Positions 28,194 through 36,897 of a stretch of 64,000 nt of DNA are shown here, piece by piece. The DNA is taken from assembly GCF_037977055.1 (NCBI RefSeq), contig NZ_CP150274.1, positions 1,178,001 through 1,242,000 of the forward strand, in the 5' to 3' direction. The position numbers and the translations under genes were made by a program. Each line of letters opens with the position of its first letter. The stretch's first letter is position 1. The notes under the pieces were generated by a model. That model made no database searches, was not told the DNA's origin, and saw only the letters and a program-made list of their open reading frames with translations. The stretch comes from Paenibacillus sp. FSL K6-1096. Its GTDB lineage: Bacteria; Bacillota; Bacilli; Paenibacillales; Paenibacillaceae.

Positions 28194-29321
28194 TCAGCCC
28201 TGCTGGCTCTCGGCAACAATGGCGACCACCAGCCGCGCCACCTTGACGATATCAGCAGCCTTAATCCGTTCCTTCGTAGTATGAATATGCTCGTAGCCCA
28301 CGGCCAGATTGATTGTAGGCACCTTGTGGCCGTTGAACACATTGGCATCGCTGCCGCCGCCGGAAGCAAACTGCCGCGGGGTCAGTCCCAGCGAAGTGAC
28401 CGCCCGTTCCGCCAGCTTGACTACCGGATCATTCTCATTAAAACTAAAGGCCGGATAGATCAGCTCGCTGCGGAATTCGCTCTGCGCACCATACTCGCGC
28501 GCCGTCGTCTCCAGCGCTTCCCGCATCGAAGCCACCTGCCGCTCGACCTTCTCCTGCACAATGCTGCGCGCCTCTGCATCGAGCTGCACATGGTCACAGA
28601 CGACATTCGTCGGACCACCGCCGGAGAAGCTGCCGATGTTGGCGGTGGTCTCTTTGTCAATCCGTCCGAGCTTCATAGCCGAGACCGCCTTGCTTGCCAC
28701 CTGAATTGCGCTGATGCCATCCTCCGGGTTCACCCCGGCATGGGCCGATTTGCCGATGATCTGCATCGCCATCCGGGCCACGCCCGGTGCTGAGGTAGCA
28801 ATCGCGCCAACCTCACCGTTGGAATCCAGCGCGAAGCCGTAATCGGCATCCAGCAGCGCCGGGTTCATCGCCCGTGCACCCATCAGGCCGGATTCCTCGC
28901 CTGCCGTAATGACGAACTGAATCTGCCCGTGCGGCAGCTTCTGCTCCTGAATCACCCGGATCGCTTCGAACAAGGCGGCGAGTCCGGCCTTATCATCAGC
29001 GCCTAGAATCGTAGTGCCGTCGCTGGTAATCCAGCCGTCCTCTCCCAGGGAAGGCTTAATGCTCTGCCCGGGAACCACGGTGTCCATATGGCAGGTGAAC
29101 AGCAGCTTCGGTGCACTGCCCCCGCTGTCCGCAGGCCAGGTTACGAACAGATTGCCTGCGCCGTGCCCCGTTCTCTCCATCGAATCATCTTCCACTGCGC
29201 TCAGGCCAAGGCCCGCGAACTTCTCCTTGAGCACCTCGGCAATCTGCCGTTCATTGCGGGTCTCACTGTCAATGCGGACAAGCTCCATGAATTCATTGAT
29301 TAACCGGTCTTCGGATATCAC
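28194..29321 (-). CDS. M20-family metallopeptidase (PepT/YqjE-like)
   Basis: About 375 residues from the GTG at 29321 (AGAGAGGG 8 nt upstream). Di-zinc exopeptidase fold: CHMDTVVPG, GADDKAGLAALFE, the Glu pair in TAGEESGLMG, ALDSNGEVG and YEHIHTTKE near the C-terminus, with an inserted dimerisation domain. Closest by eye to B. subtilis YqjE and tripeptidase T. Probably trims imported or turnover peptides in the cytoplasm. Confidence 0.9.
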   Translation of the reverse strand: MISEDRLINEFMELVRIDSETRNERQIAEVLKEKFAGLGLSAVEDDSMERTGHGAGNLFVTWPADSGGSAPKLLFTCHMDTVVPGQSIKPSLGEDGWITSDGTTILGADDKAGLAALFEAIRVIQEQKLPHGQIQFVITAGEESGLMGARAMNPALLDADYGFALDSNGEVGAIATSAPGVARMAMQIIGKSAHAGVNPEDGISAIQVASKAVSAMKLGRIDKETTANIGSFSGGGPTNVVCDHVQLDAEARSIVQEKVERQVASMREALETTAREYGAQSEFRSELIYPAFSFNENDPVVKLAERAVTSLGLTPRQFASGGGSDANVFNGHKVPTINLAVGYEHIHTTKERIKAADIVKVARLVVAIVAESQQG

Positions 29322-29424
29322 TTGGACTTCCCTCTCTTTCACGGATACGTTACAATAGTAATATTGCGTTCAATACATGCCTATGCTCTATTCTTAACTT
29401 ACACTATTCCCAAAGGAGTCACTC

Positions 29425-29526
29425 ATGCAACGACAAAAATGGTTCCGTATCGTCATCTACATCATGCTGATCGCCATGATCGCCTCTACCGTGCTGTTCG
29501 TCATCGAGCCGTTCATGGCCGGTTAG
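29425..29526 (+). CDS. prli42: Stressosome-associated membrane miniprotein Prli42
   Basis: 33 residues: a basic N-terminus (QRQKWFR), one transmembrane helix (IVIYIMLIAMIASTVLFVI) and a short tail EPFMAG. This matches the Prli42 family, which in Listeria anchors the stressosome (RsbR) to the membrane. RBS AAAGGAG precedes the ATG. Single-gene unit with its own terminator at 29551-29578. Confidence 0.85.
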   Translation: MQRQKWFRIVIYIMLIAMIASTVLFVIEPFMAG

Positions 29527-29550
29527 GACTCATCTCTGGTTGTCTAATAG

Positions 29551-29578
29551 CAGCGTCCGGGTTCCCCGGGCGCTGTTT
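29551..29578 (+). terminator. Terminator of prli42
   Basis: Stem CAGCGTCCGGG/CCCGGGCGCTG (29551-29561, 29565-29575) with a 3-nt loop, then TTTG. It may also serve lipB on the opposite strand. Confidence 0.7.
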
Positions 29579-29599
29579 GACCTGGGCGCAATAAGGCGT

Positions 29600-30313
29600 T
29601 CACTGGTCAGCGGCGCTTAAGGCTCCGGCTACCGCTTCATAGGGAAATTCATGCAGGAAATACGGCACCAGCTCTGCGGCAACCTTTTCTACGTCAAAAG
29701 TCTGCCCGGTGCATTCCGCAAGCGAAGTCACCCCATACTCTGCAATTCCGCAGGGAACAATCCCCGCGAATCCGCTCTGCCCGATGCCGGCCGAGATGTT
29801 GAAGGCGAAGCCATGGCTGGTAATGAACCCCCTGCGGGATTTGCTCCGGTTGAACTTCACGCCGATGGCACATATTTTCTCGTCGCCGACCCATACGCCG
29901 GTATAGCCCTCCTTGCGCGTTCCAGTGATCCCATAGGACTTCAGATAAGCGATAATGACCGATTCCAGCCTGCGCAGATAGCCGTGCAGGTCTACCCTGC
30001 CGTCCCCGCCAAGCTTCAACAGCGGATAGCCGACCAGCTGGCCCGGCCCGTGATATGTAATGTCTCCTCCTCGGTCAATCTCAAACAGCGCAATTCCCTG
30101 CTGACTGAGCTGTTCCCGGCTGAGGAGCAGATGCTCAGGATGATTCTGTGAGCCGATGGTATATGTTGGCGGGTGCTGCAGCAGAATCAGCCGCTCGGGG
30201 GCGGTGCCGGCATCGATCGCCCGGACCGCCTCCTTTTGCAGCTCCCAGGCCACCCCGTACTCCAGCAGCGGGAGATAAGTAACCTCCAGTTTGCCTAAAT
30301 TCAGGTGTTCCAT
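29600..30313 (-). CDS. lipB: Octanoyltransferase LipB
   Basis: About 237 residues from the ATG at 30313. Moves octanoyl from acyl-carrier protein to lipoyl domains. Motifs: ILLQHPPTYTIG, FEIDRGGDITYHGPGQLVGYP, catalytic Lys in IGVKFNR and Cys in GIVPCGI. The gene follows bkdB by 60 nt, so lipoylation and the lipoylated E2 are probably co-expressed. The ribosome binding site is modest (GAAGGGG, 11 nt away). Confidence 0.92.
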   Translation of the reverse strand: MEHLNLGKLEVTYLPLLEYGVAWELQKEAVRAIDAGTAPERLILLQHPPTYTIGSQNHPEHLLLSREQLSQQGIALFEIDRGGDITYHGPGQLVGYPLLKLGGDGRVDLHGYLRRLESVIIAYLKSYGITGTRKEGYTGVWVGDEKICAIGVKFNRSKSRRGFITSHGFAFNISAGIGQSGFAGIVPCGIAEYGVTSLAECTGQTFDVEKVAAELVPYFLHEFPYEAVAGALSAADQ

Positions 30314-30373
30314 GATTATAAGCACCCCTTCGCTTCTCATTCGCCCTGCCCCGGGGGACCCGGCCGTCTTCAC

Positions 30374-31792
30374 TTAGTACAGCTTCGTATCCGGTGTATA
30401 GCCCTCCACGTTATCCTTCACCCGCTGCAGGAAGCGTCCGCTGATGACGCCGTCCAGAATCCGGTGATCCAGCGACAGGCAGATGTTCGCCATTGAACGC
30501 ACAGCAATCATGTCATTGATAACGACCGGCTTTTTGACAATGGATTCAAAGGTCAGAATCGCCGCCTGCGGATAGTTAATGATAGGGTAAGACAGAATCG
30601 AGCCGAACGAGCCGGTGTTGTTCACCGTGAACGTACCACCCTGCATATCATCCAGCCGCAGCTTGCCTTCGCGAGTCTTCAGCGCCAGCTCATCGATCTC
30701 GCGGGCCAGGCCGGCGATGTTCTTTTGGTCGGCTTTTTGGATCACGGGCGTCATGACAGAATCCTCCGTGCCCACAGCCAGCGAGATGTTGATATCGCGC
30801 TTCACAATGATCTTGTCCACAGCCCAGACGGAGTTCATGATCGGGTAATCCTTGATCGCACTGACCACGGCCTTCATCAGAAAAGCCAGATAGGTCAGGT
30901 TAATGCCCTCCTTGCGCTTGAACTCATCCTTCAGCTTGTTGCGCAGCACAACCAGATTGGTCACATCAACCTCGATCATCGTCCAGGCGTGCGGGATCTC
31001 CGACACACTCTGCCGCATCCGGGTAGCGATTGTATTACGGATCGGCGTGACGTCGATCAGATACTCCGACATGCCGTCCCGTCCGCGCTCGACCTCAATC
31101 GTCGGAATCTTCGGCGATTCGCTGAGGTGCAGGCCGGAGTGGCGCACCGGCTGCAGCTCTTCACGCTCCGGCTGGGCCACCTGGACGGGCGGCTGTATTG
31201 GTGCGGCCGCCTGAGGTGGTGCAGCGGCAGGCGGTGCGGTGGCAGCAGGCTGCGCGGCTGCGCCGCTTGTAAGGAACGCGAGCACGTCCTTGCGGGTGAT
31301 GCGTCCGCCCAGGCCGGTGCCCGGCACGGCCGCCAGGTTGATGCCGTGCTCGGCGGCCAGCGACTGCACGGCCGGAGAGTAACGGGAGCGCATTGGCGCG
31401 GCGGCGTCTACCGCCGGAGCGGGTGCGGACGGCCGCGCGGCGGCGCTGTGCGCCTGCGGCGCGGTGCCGGAGGCGGCAGATGCGGAGCTGCCGCCTGCCT
31501 GCGGCGGCGCGGCAGCAGCAGGCGCCGCCGGAGCCGCACCGGCCACGGCGATGCGGGCGATGATCTCGCCGACGCTGACCGTCTGGCCCTCTTCGGCCAG
31601 CAGCTCGGCCATCGTGCCGTCCACCGTGGCGGGCAGCTCTGCGTTCACCTTGTCGGTGATCAGCTCGCAGATCGGCTCATATTGCTCGATAGGGTCGCCC
31701 GGCTGCTTCAGCCACTTCCCGATGGTCGCCGAGACCAGCGATTCTGCCAGCTGCGGCATAATTACATCCGTCAGCGTTGTATTGTCAGACAT
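30374..31792 (-). CDS. bkdB: Dihydrolipoyl acyltransferase E2 of the branched-chain 2-oxoacid dehydrogenase complex
   Basis: About 472 residues from the ATG at 31792 (AAGGAGTGAC upstream). Lipoyl domain with the modified Lys in ELITDKVNAELP, an Ala/Pro-rich linker, the E1/E3-binding domain (RSRYSPAVQSLAAEHGIN), a second long Ala/Pro linker, and the catalytic domain with SLDHRILDGV. Could serve pyruvate or branched-chain oxoacids; gene order with lpdV, E1 alpha and E1 beta favours the Bkd complex, which supplies primers for branched-chain fatty acids. Confidence 0.92.
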   Translation of the reverse strand: MSDNTTLTDVIMPQLAESLVSATIGKWLKQPGDPIEQYEPICELITDKVNAELPATVDGTMAELLAEEGQTVSVGEIIARIAVAGAAPAAPAAAAPPQAGGSSASAASGTAPQAHSAAARPSAPAPAVDAAAPMRSRYSPAVQSLAAEHGINLAAVPGTGLGGRITRKDVLAFLTSGAAAQPAATAPPAAAPPQAAAPIQPPVQVAQPEREELQPVRHSGLHLSESPKIPTIEVERGRDGMSEYLIDVTPIRNTIATRMRQSVSEIPHAWTMIEVDVTNLVVLRNKLKDEFKRKEGINLTYLAFLMKAVVSAIKDYPIMNSVWAVDKIIVKRDINISLAVGTEDSVMTPVIQKADQKNIAGLAREIDELALKTREGKLRLDDMQGGTFTVNNTGSFGSILSYPIINYPQAAILTFESIVKKPVVINDMIAVRSMANICLSLDHRILDGVISGRFLQRVKDNVEGYTPDTKLY

Positions 31793-32131
31793 AATGTCAC
31801 TCCTTAAAGTTTTGTAAGCGTGGACTTCTCGAATTTGCTTCGTACAAAACTGGCTTCGGAAGCATAGGCTTAGTTTTGTAATCCCAATTGGATAATCAGC
31901 CATGAAATCCTGCACTGAATGCAACAATCGCCCATAACACTCTGCCCAAAATCAATAATGTTGCACGAAATGCAGCATTGCTCTTCATTCAGGCGGCTAA
32001 GCGGACATATTGTTGCATTTCCTGCAGCATTCTGCCCGTTCCACTGTTTATTTCATATCCAAAGTTGCAATTTCTGCAACATTCTTCCCCGGGTTCGGGT
32101 CGCAGTGTCCGGGCAGGATGAACGGTTGAAC
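31793..32131. repeat. 339-bp gap in the bkd operon filled with degenerate TTGCA...TGCAGCATT repeats
   Basis: No gene. At least three imperfect palindromic units recur: TTGCACGAAATGCAGCATTG, TTGCATTTCCTGCAGCATTC and TTGCAATTTCTGCAACATTC. The same family appears near 49790-49850 and, as TTGTA...TACAGCA, at 36770-36900. The last about 20 nt before bkdB hold its RBS. The gap is unusual between genes of one enzyme complex. Confidence 0.6.
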
Positions 32132-33118
32132 TTAGTACTGCGCCAGACGCAGCATCTCCGCCTTCACCTTGTCCTTGCTCAGGAGGAAGAACTTCTCCAT
32201 CGGCGGTGAGATCGGCATTGCAGGCACATCCGGCCCGCACAGGCGGAAGACCGGCGCATCCAGGTCGAACAGGCAGTGCTCGGCAATGATTGCCGCCACC
32301 TCGCCGCCGATCCCTCCGGTCTTGTTATCCTCGTGGATAATCAGCACCTTGCCGGTCTGGCGGACCGCAGCGATGATCGCATCGCGGTCCAGCGGCTGCA
32401 GGGTGCGCAGATCGAGAATATGCGCGGTAATGCCGTGCTCGTTCTCCAGCTCCTCTGCCGCCTGCATGGCAAAATGCAGCGGCAGGCTGTACCCGATCAC
32501 TGTAATATCACTGCCCTCACGCAGCAGATTCGCTTCACCGATCGGCACGGTGTAATCGCCCTCCGGCACATCACCCTTGATCAGCTTATAGCACTTCTTG
32601 TTCTCGAAGAACAGCACCGGATCGGGGTCACGGACAGCCGCCTTGAGCAGGCCCTTGGCATCCGCTGCCGAATAAGGGGCGACAATCTTCAGTCCCGGCG
32701 TGCCGAAGAAGATCGACTCCGGACACTGGGAATGGTACAATCCGCCGAAGATGCCGCCGCCGATCGGCGCGCGGATGACGACCGGACAGCTCCAGTCGTT
32801 GTTAGAGCGGTAGCGGATTTTGGCCGCTTCGCTGATAATCTGGTTCGTAGCGGGCAGCATGAAGTCGGAGTACTGCATCTCGGCAATCGGCTTCATGCCA
32901 TACATCGCCGCTCCTATAGCAACGCCGGCAATTGCAGATTCCGCAAGCGGGGTATCGAGCACACGTTCAGCGCCGAACTGCTCCTGCAGTCCCTTCGTGG
33001 TGGTGAATACGCCGCCCTTCACGCCGACATCCTCGCCCAGCACGAACACCGACTCATCGCGTTCCATTTCTTCCTTCATGCCCAGCCGGATTGCATCGAT
33101 ATATTCCATCATCGCCAT
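32132..33118 (-). CDS. bkdAB: Branched-chain 2-oxoacid dehydrogenase E1 beta subunit
   Basis: 328 residues. Transketolase pyrimidine-binding fold: VFVLGEDVGVKGGVFTTTKG, DTPLAESAIAGVAIGAA, PVVIRAPIGGGIFGGLYHSQ and the C-terminal ILDLRTLQPLDRDAI. With the alpha subunit decarboxylates the 2-oxoacid and transfers the acyl group to E2. Starts 3 nt after bkdAA stop, RBS GGGAGGGG. Confidence 0.95.
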   Translation of the reverse strand: MAMMEYIDAIRLGMKEEMERDESVFVLGEDVGVKGGVFTTTKGLQEQFGAERVLDTPLAESAIAGVAIGAAMYGMKPIAEMQYSDFMLPATNQIISEAAKIRYRSNNDWSCPVVIRAPIGGGIFGGLYHSQCPESIFFGTPGLKIVAPYSAADAKGLLKAAVRDPDPVLFFENKKCYKLIKGDVPEGDYTVPIGEANLLREGSDITVIGYSLPLHFAMQAAEELENEHGITAHILDLRTLQPLDRDAIIAAVRQTGKVLIIHEDNKTGGIGGEVAAIIAEHCLFDLDAPVFRLCGPDVPAMPISPPMEKFFLLSKDKVKAEMLRLAQY

Positions 33119-33121
33119 GGC

Positions 33122-34153
33122 TTATACCCCTCCCTTAAGGCCGGATTCATCATACACATGCAGCAGCGTGTCCTCCGGTTTCGGGAACGGTGCATTCTCC
33201 GCATAGGCAATGGCCTCTTTCAGTTCAAGATTATATTCGGCAGCGAGATCACTCTCCTGCTCATCACTCCATAGACCGAGTCCGGTCAGATAGGTGCGGA
33301 AGGCGGCGATGCCGTCTTTTTTCCAATTCTCATCGACTTCCTCCTGCGTCCGGTAAGCCAGATCGTTATCCGAGGTGGAATGCGGCGACAGGCGGTACAT
33401 CATCGCTTCAATCAGGGTTGGACCTTCTCCGGCCAGCGCGCGCTCACGGGCTTCCTTCACTACCCGGTACACCTCCAGCGGATCATTGCCGTCCACCCGG
33501 ACACCGGGGAAGCCGTAGCCGAGCGCCCGGTCACTGACCTTGCCGCCGAGCTGCTTGTGGGCCGGGACAGAGATCGCATACTGGTTGTTCTGGCAAAAAA
33601 TAATCATCGGCAGCTTATTCACACCGGCAAAGTTGCACGCTTCATGGAAATCTCCCTGGTTGCTGGAGCCTTCCCCGAAGGTGACGAAGGAGACGAACTG
33701 CTTCTTCTGCATCTTGGCCGCCAGGGCGAAGCCTGCTGCGTGCGGAACCTGGGTAGTAACCGGACTGGAGCCCGTTACGATGCGCAGCCGCTTGTGTCCG
33801 AAGTGGCCCGGCATCTGCCGGCCGCCGCTGTTGGGATCCTCCGCCTTGGCGAAGACGGACAGCATCAGCTCCCGCGTAGTCATGCCTACCGACAGGACGA
33901 AAGCATAGTCCCGGTAATACGGCAGGAAATAATCGTTCTCCCGGTCCAGCGCGAAGGCCGCTGCCACCTGTGCCGCCTCCTGCCCGATGCCTGACACGTG
34001 GAAATTAATCTTGCCCGCGCGCTGCAGCAGCAGACTGCGTTCATCATATTTGCGTCCGAGCTGCATGAATCTGTACATATCAATTACCTGGCCATCAGTC
34101 AGTCCAAGCTGCTTATGTCTGTTAGCGGTCTCTACAGTACCTTGGGATTCCAT
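33122..34153 (-). CDS. bkdAA: Branched-chain 2-oxoacid dehydrogenase E1 alpha subunit
   Basis: About 343 residues from the ATG at 34153 (AGGAGGTACC, 11 nt away); the open frame continues upstream but without a start site of quality. Thiamine diphosphate motif FGEGSSNQGDFHEACNFAG ... CQNNQYAIS, phosphorylation-loop region YRLSPHSTSDN, and GQEAAQVAAAFAL. Forms an alpha2-beta2 E1 with bkdAB. Confidence 0.95.
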   Translation of the reverse strand: MESQGTVETANRHKQLGLTDGQVIDMYRFMQLGRKYDERSLLLQRAGKINFHVSGIGQEAAQVAAAFALDRENDYFLPYYRDYAFVLSVGMTTRELMLSVFAKAEDPNSGGRQMPGHFGHKRLRIVTGSSPVTTQVPHAAGFALAAKMQKKQFVSFVTFGEGSSNQGDFHEACNFAGVNKLPMIIFCQNNQYAISVPAHKQLGGKVSDRALGYGFPGVRVDGNDPLEVYRVVKEARERALAGEGPTLIEAMMYRLSPHSTSDNDLAYRTQEEVDENWKKDGIAAFRTYLTGLGLWSDEQESDLAAEYNLELKEAIAYAENAPFPKPEDTLLHVYDESGLKGGV

Positions 34154-34372
34154 ATAAGAGGTACCTCCTAGAAAGTATTGCCAGCGCACTCCATCCAAGG
34201 ACCTGCTCACTAACCGGTCCAGGATGTATCCGCCAGGCGGGTTGACCATAATAATACATATATATGCCCTGATCCTATAACCAGGTACTAAATTCATTAT
34301 AATCGTTTTCGCTGCAAAAAGAAAAGCCAAAATCCATCCGCCCGGCGGAGTCTTTTGGAACCGACACGTATA

Positions 34373-34432
34373 GCCGGTATGGAGCGGTATTGGCGCATTA
34401 CACGCCCTCCGCTCCCTCCGGCATTCTTGTTA
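34373..34432 (-). other. Large hairpin between lpdV and bkdAA
   Basis: GCCGGTATGGAGCGG pairs imperfectly with CCGCTCCCTCCGGC across a 31-nt loop. It follows the lpdV stop by 17 nt; no T run, so it may be an attenuating or mRNA-processing structure in the bkd operon rather than a terminator. Confidence 0.35.
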
Positions 34433-34448
34433 ATCCCTGTATCGCACG

Positions 34449-35870
34449 CTAGAAGCCGATTGCTCTTCCATCCACCGCCAGCATTGCCTCACCCAGCACC
34501 TCCGACAGCGTCGGATGGGCGTGAATGGTCTCACCGACCTCCCAAGGTGTAGCGTCAAGCACCTGGGCCAGTGCGGCTTCACCGATCAGATCGGTGACAT
34601 GCGGGCCAATCATCTGCACACCGAGAATATCGCCGTTCTTCGCATCGGCCACTACCTTGACGAAGCCGTCTTTCATACCGTAGACGACCGCCTTGCCGAT
34701 GGCCGAGAACGGGAACTTGCCGGTTACGGTCTCGCGCCCAAGCTGCTTCGCTTCCTTCTCCGTATAACCGACGCTCGCCACCTCCGGCCGTGTATAGACA
34801 CAGCGTGGAACGAGATGGGTCTCATACGGATGCAGCGCCTCGCCCGCCAGGTGATTGACCGCCCGGATGCCTTCATGGCTGGCCGCATGGGCCAGCTGCA
34901 ATCCGCCGATGCAGTCCCCGATAGCGTAGATATGCGGCTCCGCTGTCTGCATATTGGCGTTGACCGCAATGACACCTGTGTCGAAGCGGATGTCCGTATT
35001 TTCCAGGCCGAGATTCTCGATATTCGCCACGCGTCCAACCGAGACCAGCAGCTTCTCCGCCGTCAGCGTCTTCGCCTGCTCACCCTTGCGGGCTTCAATG
35101 GCAATTCCGGCCTCTGAGATCCGGGAGGTCTCCGCATCCACCGTGGTTCCGGTGAGCACCGTAACCCCGCGCTTCTTAAGCAGACGCAGCAGCTCGCGGG
35201 CTACCTCTTCATCCTCCTGCGGCAGCAGCTGTCCGGCAGCCTCCACCACCGTCACCTGCACCCCGAAGTCAGCCAGCATTGAAGCCCACTCTACACCGAT
35301 CACTCCGCCGCCAACGATGATGATGGATGCCGGCAGCTCCGTAAGCGTCAACGCTTCCTCACTGCTCAGAATCACCTTGCCGTCCGGCTGAAGGCCCGGC
35401 AGAACACGCGGACGCGAGCCGGTTGCAATGATGAGATTCGTAGAGACCACGGTCTCCATCTCGCCATCCTCCAGCTCCACGGCCACCGCGCCGCTGCGCG
35501 GAGAGAAGATGGAAGGGCCGATAATCCGGCCTTTGCCCTTCACCACCTGAATCTTGTGCTTCCGCATCAAGTACTGCACTCCCTGGTGAAGCTGCTCGAC
35601 GATTGCTTCCTTGCGCTGCTGCACCTTGGGAAAGACCAGCTCTACGCCGGCCGTCTCTATACCGTAGCTTTCGCTCTCGTTAATTTCAGCCAATACCTCT
35701 GCGCTGCGCAGCAATGATTTGCTGGGAATACAGCCGCGGTGCAGGCATGTTCCGCCCAGCTTGTCCATTTCGATCACGATGACAGATTTGCCAAGCTGCG
35801 CGGCGCGGATCGCCGCCACATAACCGCCTGTCCCTCCGCCGAGTATCGCCACATCACAGGTCATTGTCAT
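34449..35870 (-). CDS. lpdV: Dihydrolipoyl dehydrogenase E3 (LpdV)
   Basis: 473 residues. FAD-binding GGGTGGYVAAIRAAQLG, redox-active disulphide GGTCLHRGCIPSK, NAD motif VGGGVIGVEWASML, second FAD motif YAIGDCIGG and the C-terminal active-site HAHPTLSE. Reoxidises dihydrolipoyl groups of E2. First gene of the bkd operon here; ptb, bcd and buk, which precede it in B. subtilis, are absent from this position. RBS GGAGG. Confidence 0.95.
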   Translation of the reverse strand: MTMTCDVAILGGGTGGYVAAIRAAQLGKSVIVIEMDKLGGTCLHRGCIPSKSLLRSAEVLAEINESESYGIETAGVELVFPKVQQRKEAIVEQLHQGVQYLMRKHKIQVVKGKGRIIGPSIFSPRSGAVAVELEDGEMETVVSTNLIIATGSRPRVLPGLQPDGKVILSSEEALTLTELPASIIIVGGGVIGVEWASMLADFGVQVTVVEAAGQLLPQEDEEVARELLRLLKKRGVTVLTGTTVDAETSRISEAGIAIEARKGEQAKTLTAEKLLVSVGRVANIENLGLENTDIRFDTGVIAVNANMQTAEPHIYAIGDCIGGLQLAHAASHEGIRAVNHLAGEALHPYETHLVPRCVYTRPEVASVGYTEKEAKQLGRETVTGKFPFSAIGKAVVYGMKDGFVKVVADAKNGDILGVQMIGPHVTDLIGEAALAQVLDATPWEVGETIHAHPTLSEVLGEAMLAVDGRAIGF

Positions 35871-36037
35871 GATATGTATCCTCCAGTCATTCCTCTTAAG
35901 TTCAGCCTAACCTATTATATTGTACTCCCATTCGGCCGCAATACAAAACTTACAAACGTCATATATCCGTAGACTTTTAACCGGGGAAACGTTATCATAT
36001 GGGTGAATCGTAGCGGCTGCGCAGAGGAGGGACTGTT

Positions 36038-36331
36038 ATGAAACTGCTGATTTCACGCTTCATTGCCATTCTGATCCTGGTCATCCCCGGCCTCCTGGCC
36101 ATGACGGGCTTCCTGATGATGAAGGATGATCTCTTCGATTATTTCGCCATGCATGGCGATGAGACCGCCGTTCCCGTCTTCAACTGGCTGCATTTCGGCG
36201 GCGGATTGGTGCTTTTTCTGGCCGGAATGAGCTTCCTCGGCGGCTGGATTTTGACCCGTGACCGCAAGAAGAACTACGTCGGCCCCCGCTTCCGGGAGAA
36301 GCAGAAGGCCCAGCAGCCTCCATCCTCTTAA
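36038..36331 (+). CDS. DUF2627 family membrane protein (YqzF-like)
   Basis: 97 residues, two membrane helices (FIAILILVIPGLLAMTGFLM and FGGGLVLFLAGMSFLGGWIL), with a basic C-terminal tail. Starts after GAGGAGGG. Divergent from lpdV over 167 nt; yqzF is also near the bkd genes in B. subtilis. Function unknown. Confidence 0.87.
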   Translation: MKLLISRFIAILILVIPGLLAMTGFLMMKDDLFDYFAMHGDETAVPVFNWLHFGGGLVLFLAGMSFLGGWILTRDRKKNYVGPRFREKQKAQQPPSS

Positions 36332-36350
36332 TCTATTACCCCCATACAAG

Positions 36351-36401
36351 CAGGGGATGCCTCAAGCCATGAACGGACCGGCTGCTGAGGCATCCCCTTG
36401 T
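36351..36401 (+). terminator. Terminator of the DUF2627 gene
   Basis: Long stem CAGGGGATGCCTCA/TGAGGCATCCCCTTG around a 21-nt loop, then TTGG; strong pairing, poor T run. Confidence 0.6.
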
Positions 36402-36884
36402 TGGTTACAGACTGATCCACACTGAACCAGGCGCTCCAGGTTTCCCCCAAATGCCTGCTTGAAGCTCACAATGTACTCTAGCCTACTCTCTGACTAACTA
36501 AACGATTGATCAGCTGATAAATGTAATTTGTACAACTAAAACGCTTGGTTTTCAGCCACATGAAGGTTTAATTGCAATTTGTACACTTATAAAAACCCAT
36601 TCTGCTTTAACACACCCATTTGCCTAATTTTAATTGTATGGAATACATCTATACCGGTTGTCCGGGTCTATTCGACTCAAAATAACTGCAAAAATACAAC
36701 TATCCATCCGCAATCCGCGGTCATCCTACCCACAATTAATTACCCGCTGGACACGATACGCATAGAGCAATTGCAGAACGTACAGCAGAATCGGGCCATA
36801 TCCGGCAGAAATCAGCAGCTATTGTACTTTATACAGCAGAATGTTGCTCAAACCCGCTTTTAGGCTCAACTCCGCAAAATCTAT
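36402..36884. other. Gene-free stretch with degenerate palindromic repeats
   Basis: No plausible gene on either strand. AT-rich, with several related short palindromic elements: AATTTGTACAACTAAAACGC (36527), CAATTTGTACACTTATAAAA (36573), TTGCAGAACGTACAGCAGAA (36771) and TTGTACTTTATACAGCAGAA (36823), the last pointing to a consensus TTGTA-N6-TACAGCAGAAT. The IS element at 36898 sits in the next unit. Confidence 0.5.
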
Positions 36885-36897
36885 TGTACTAAATACA

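Noticed and set aside
34154..34330. 59-residue N-terminal extension of the E1 alpha gene
   Set aside because: The extension is not E1-like, and the ATG at 34153 has AGGAGG upstream and gives the usual protein length.
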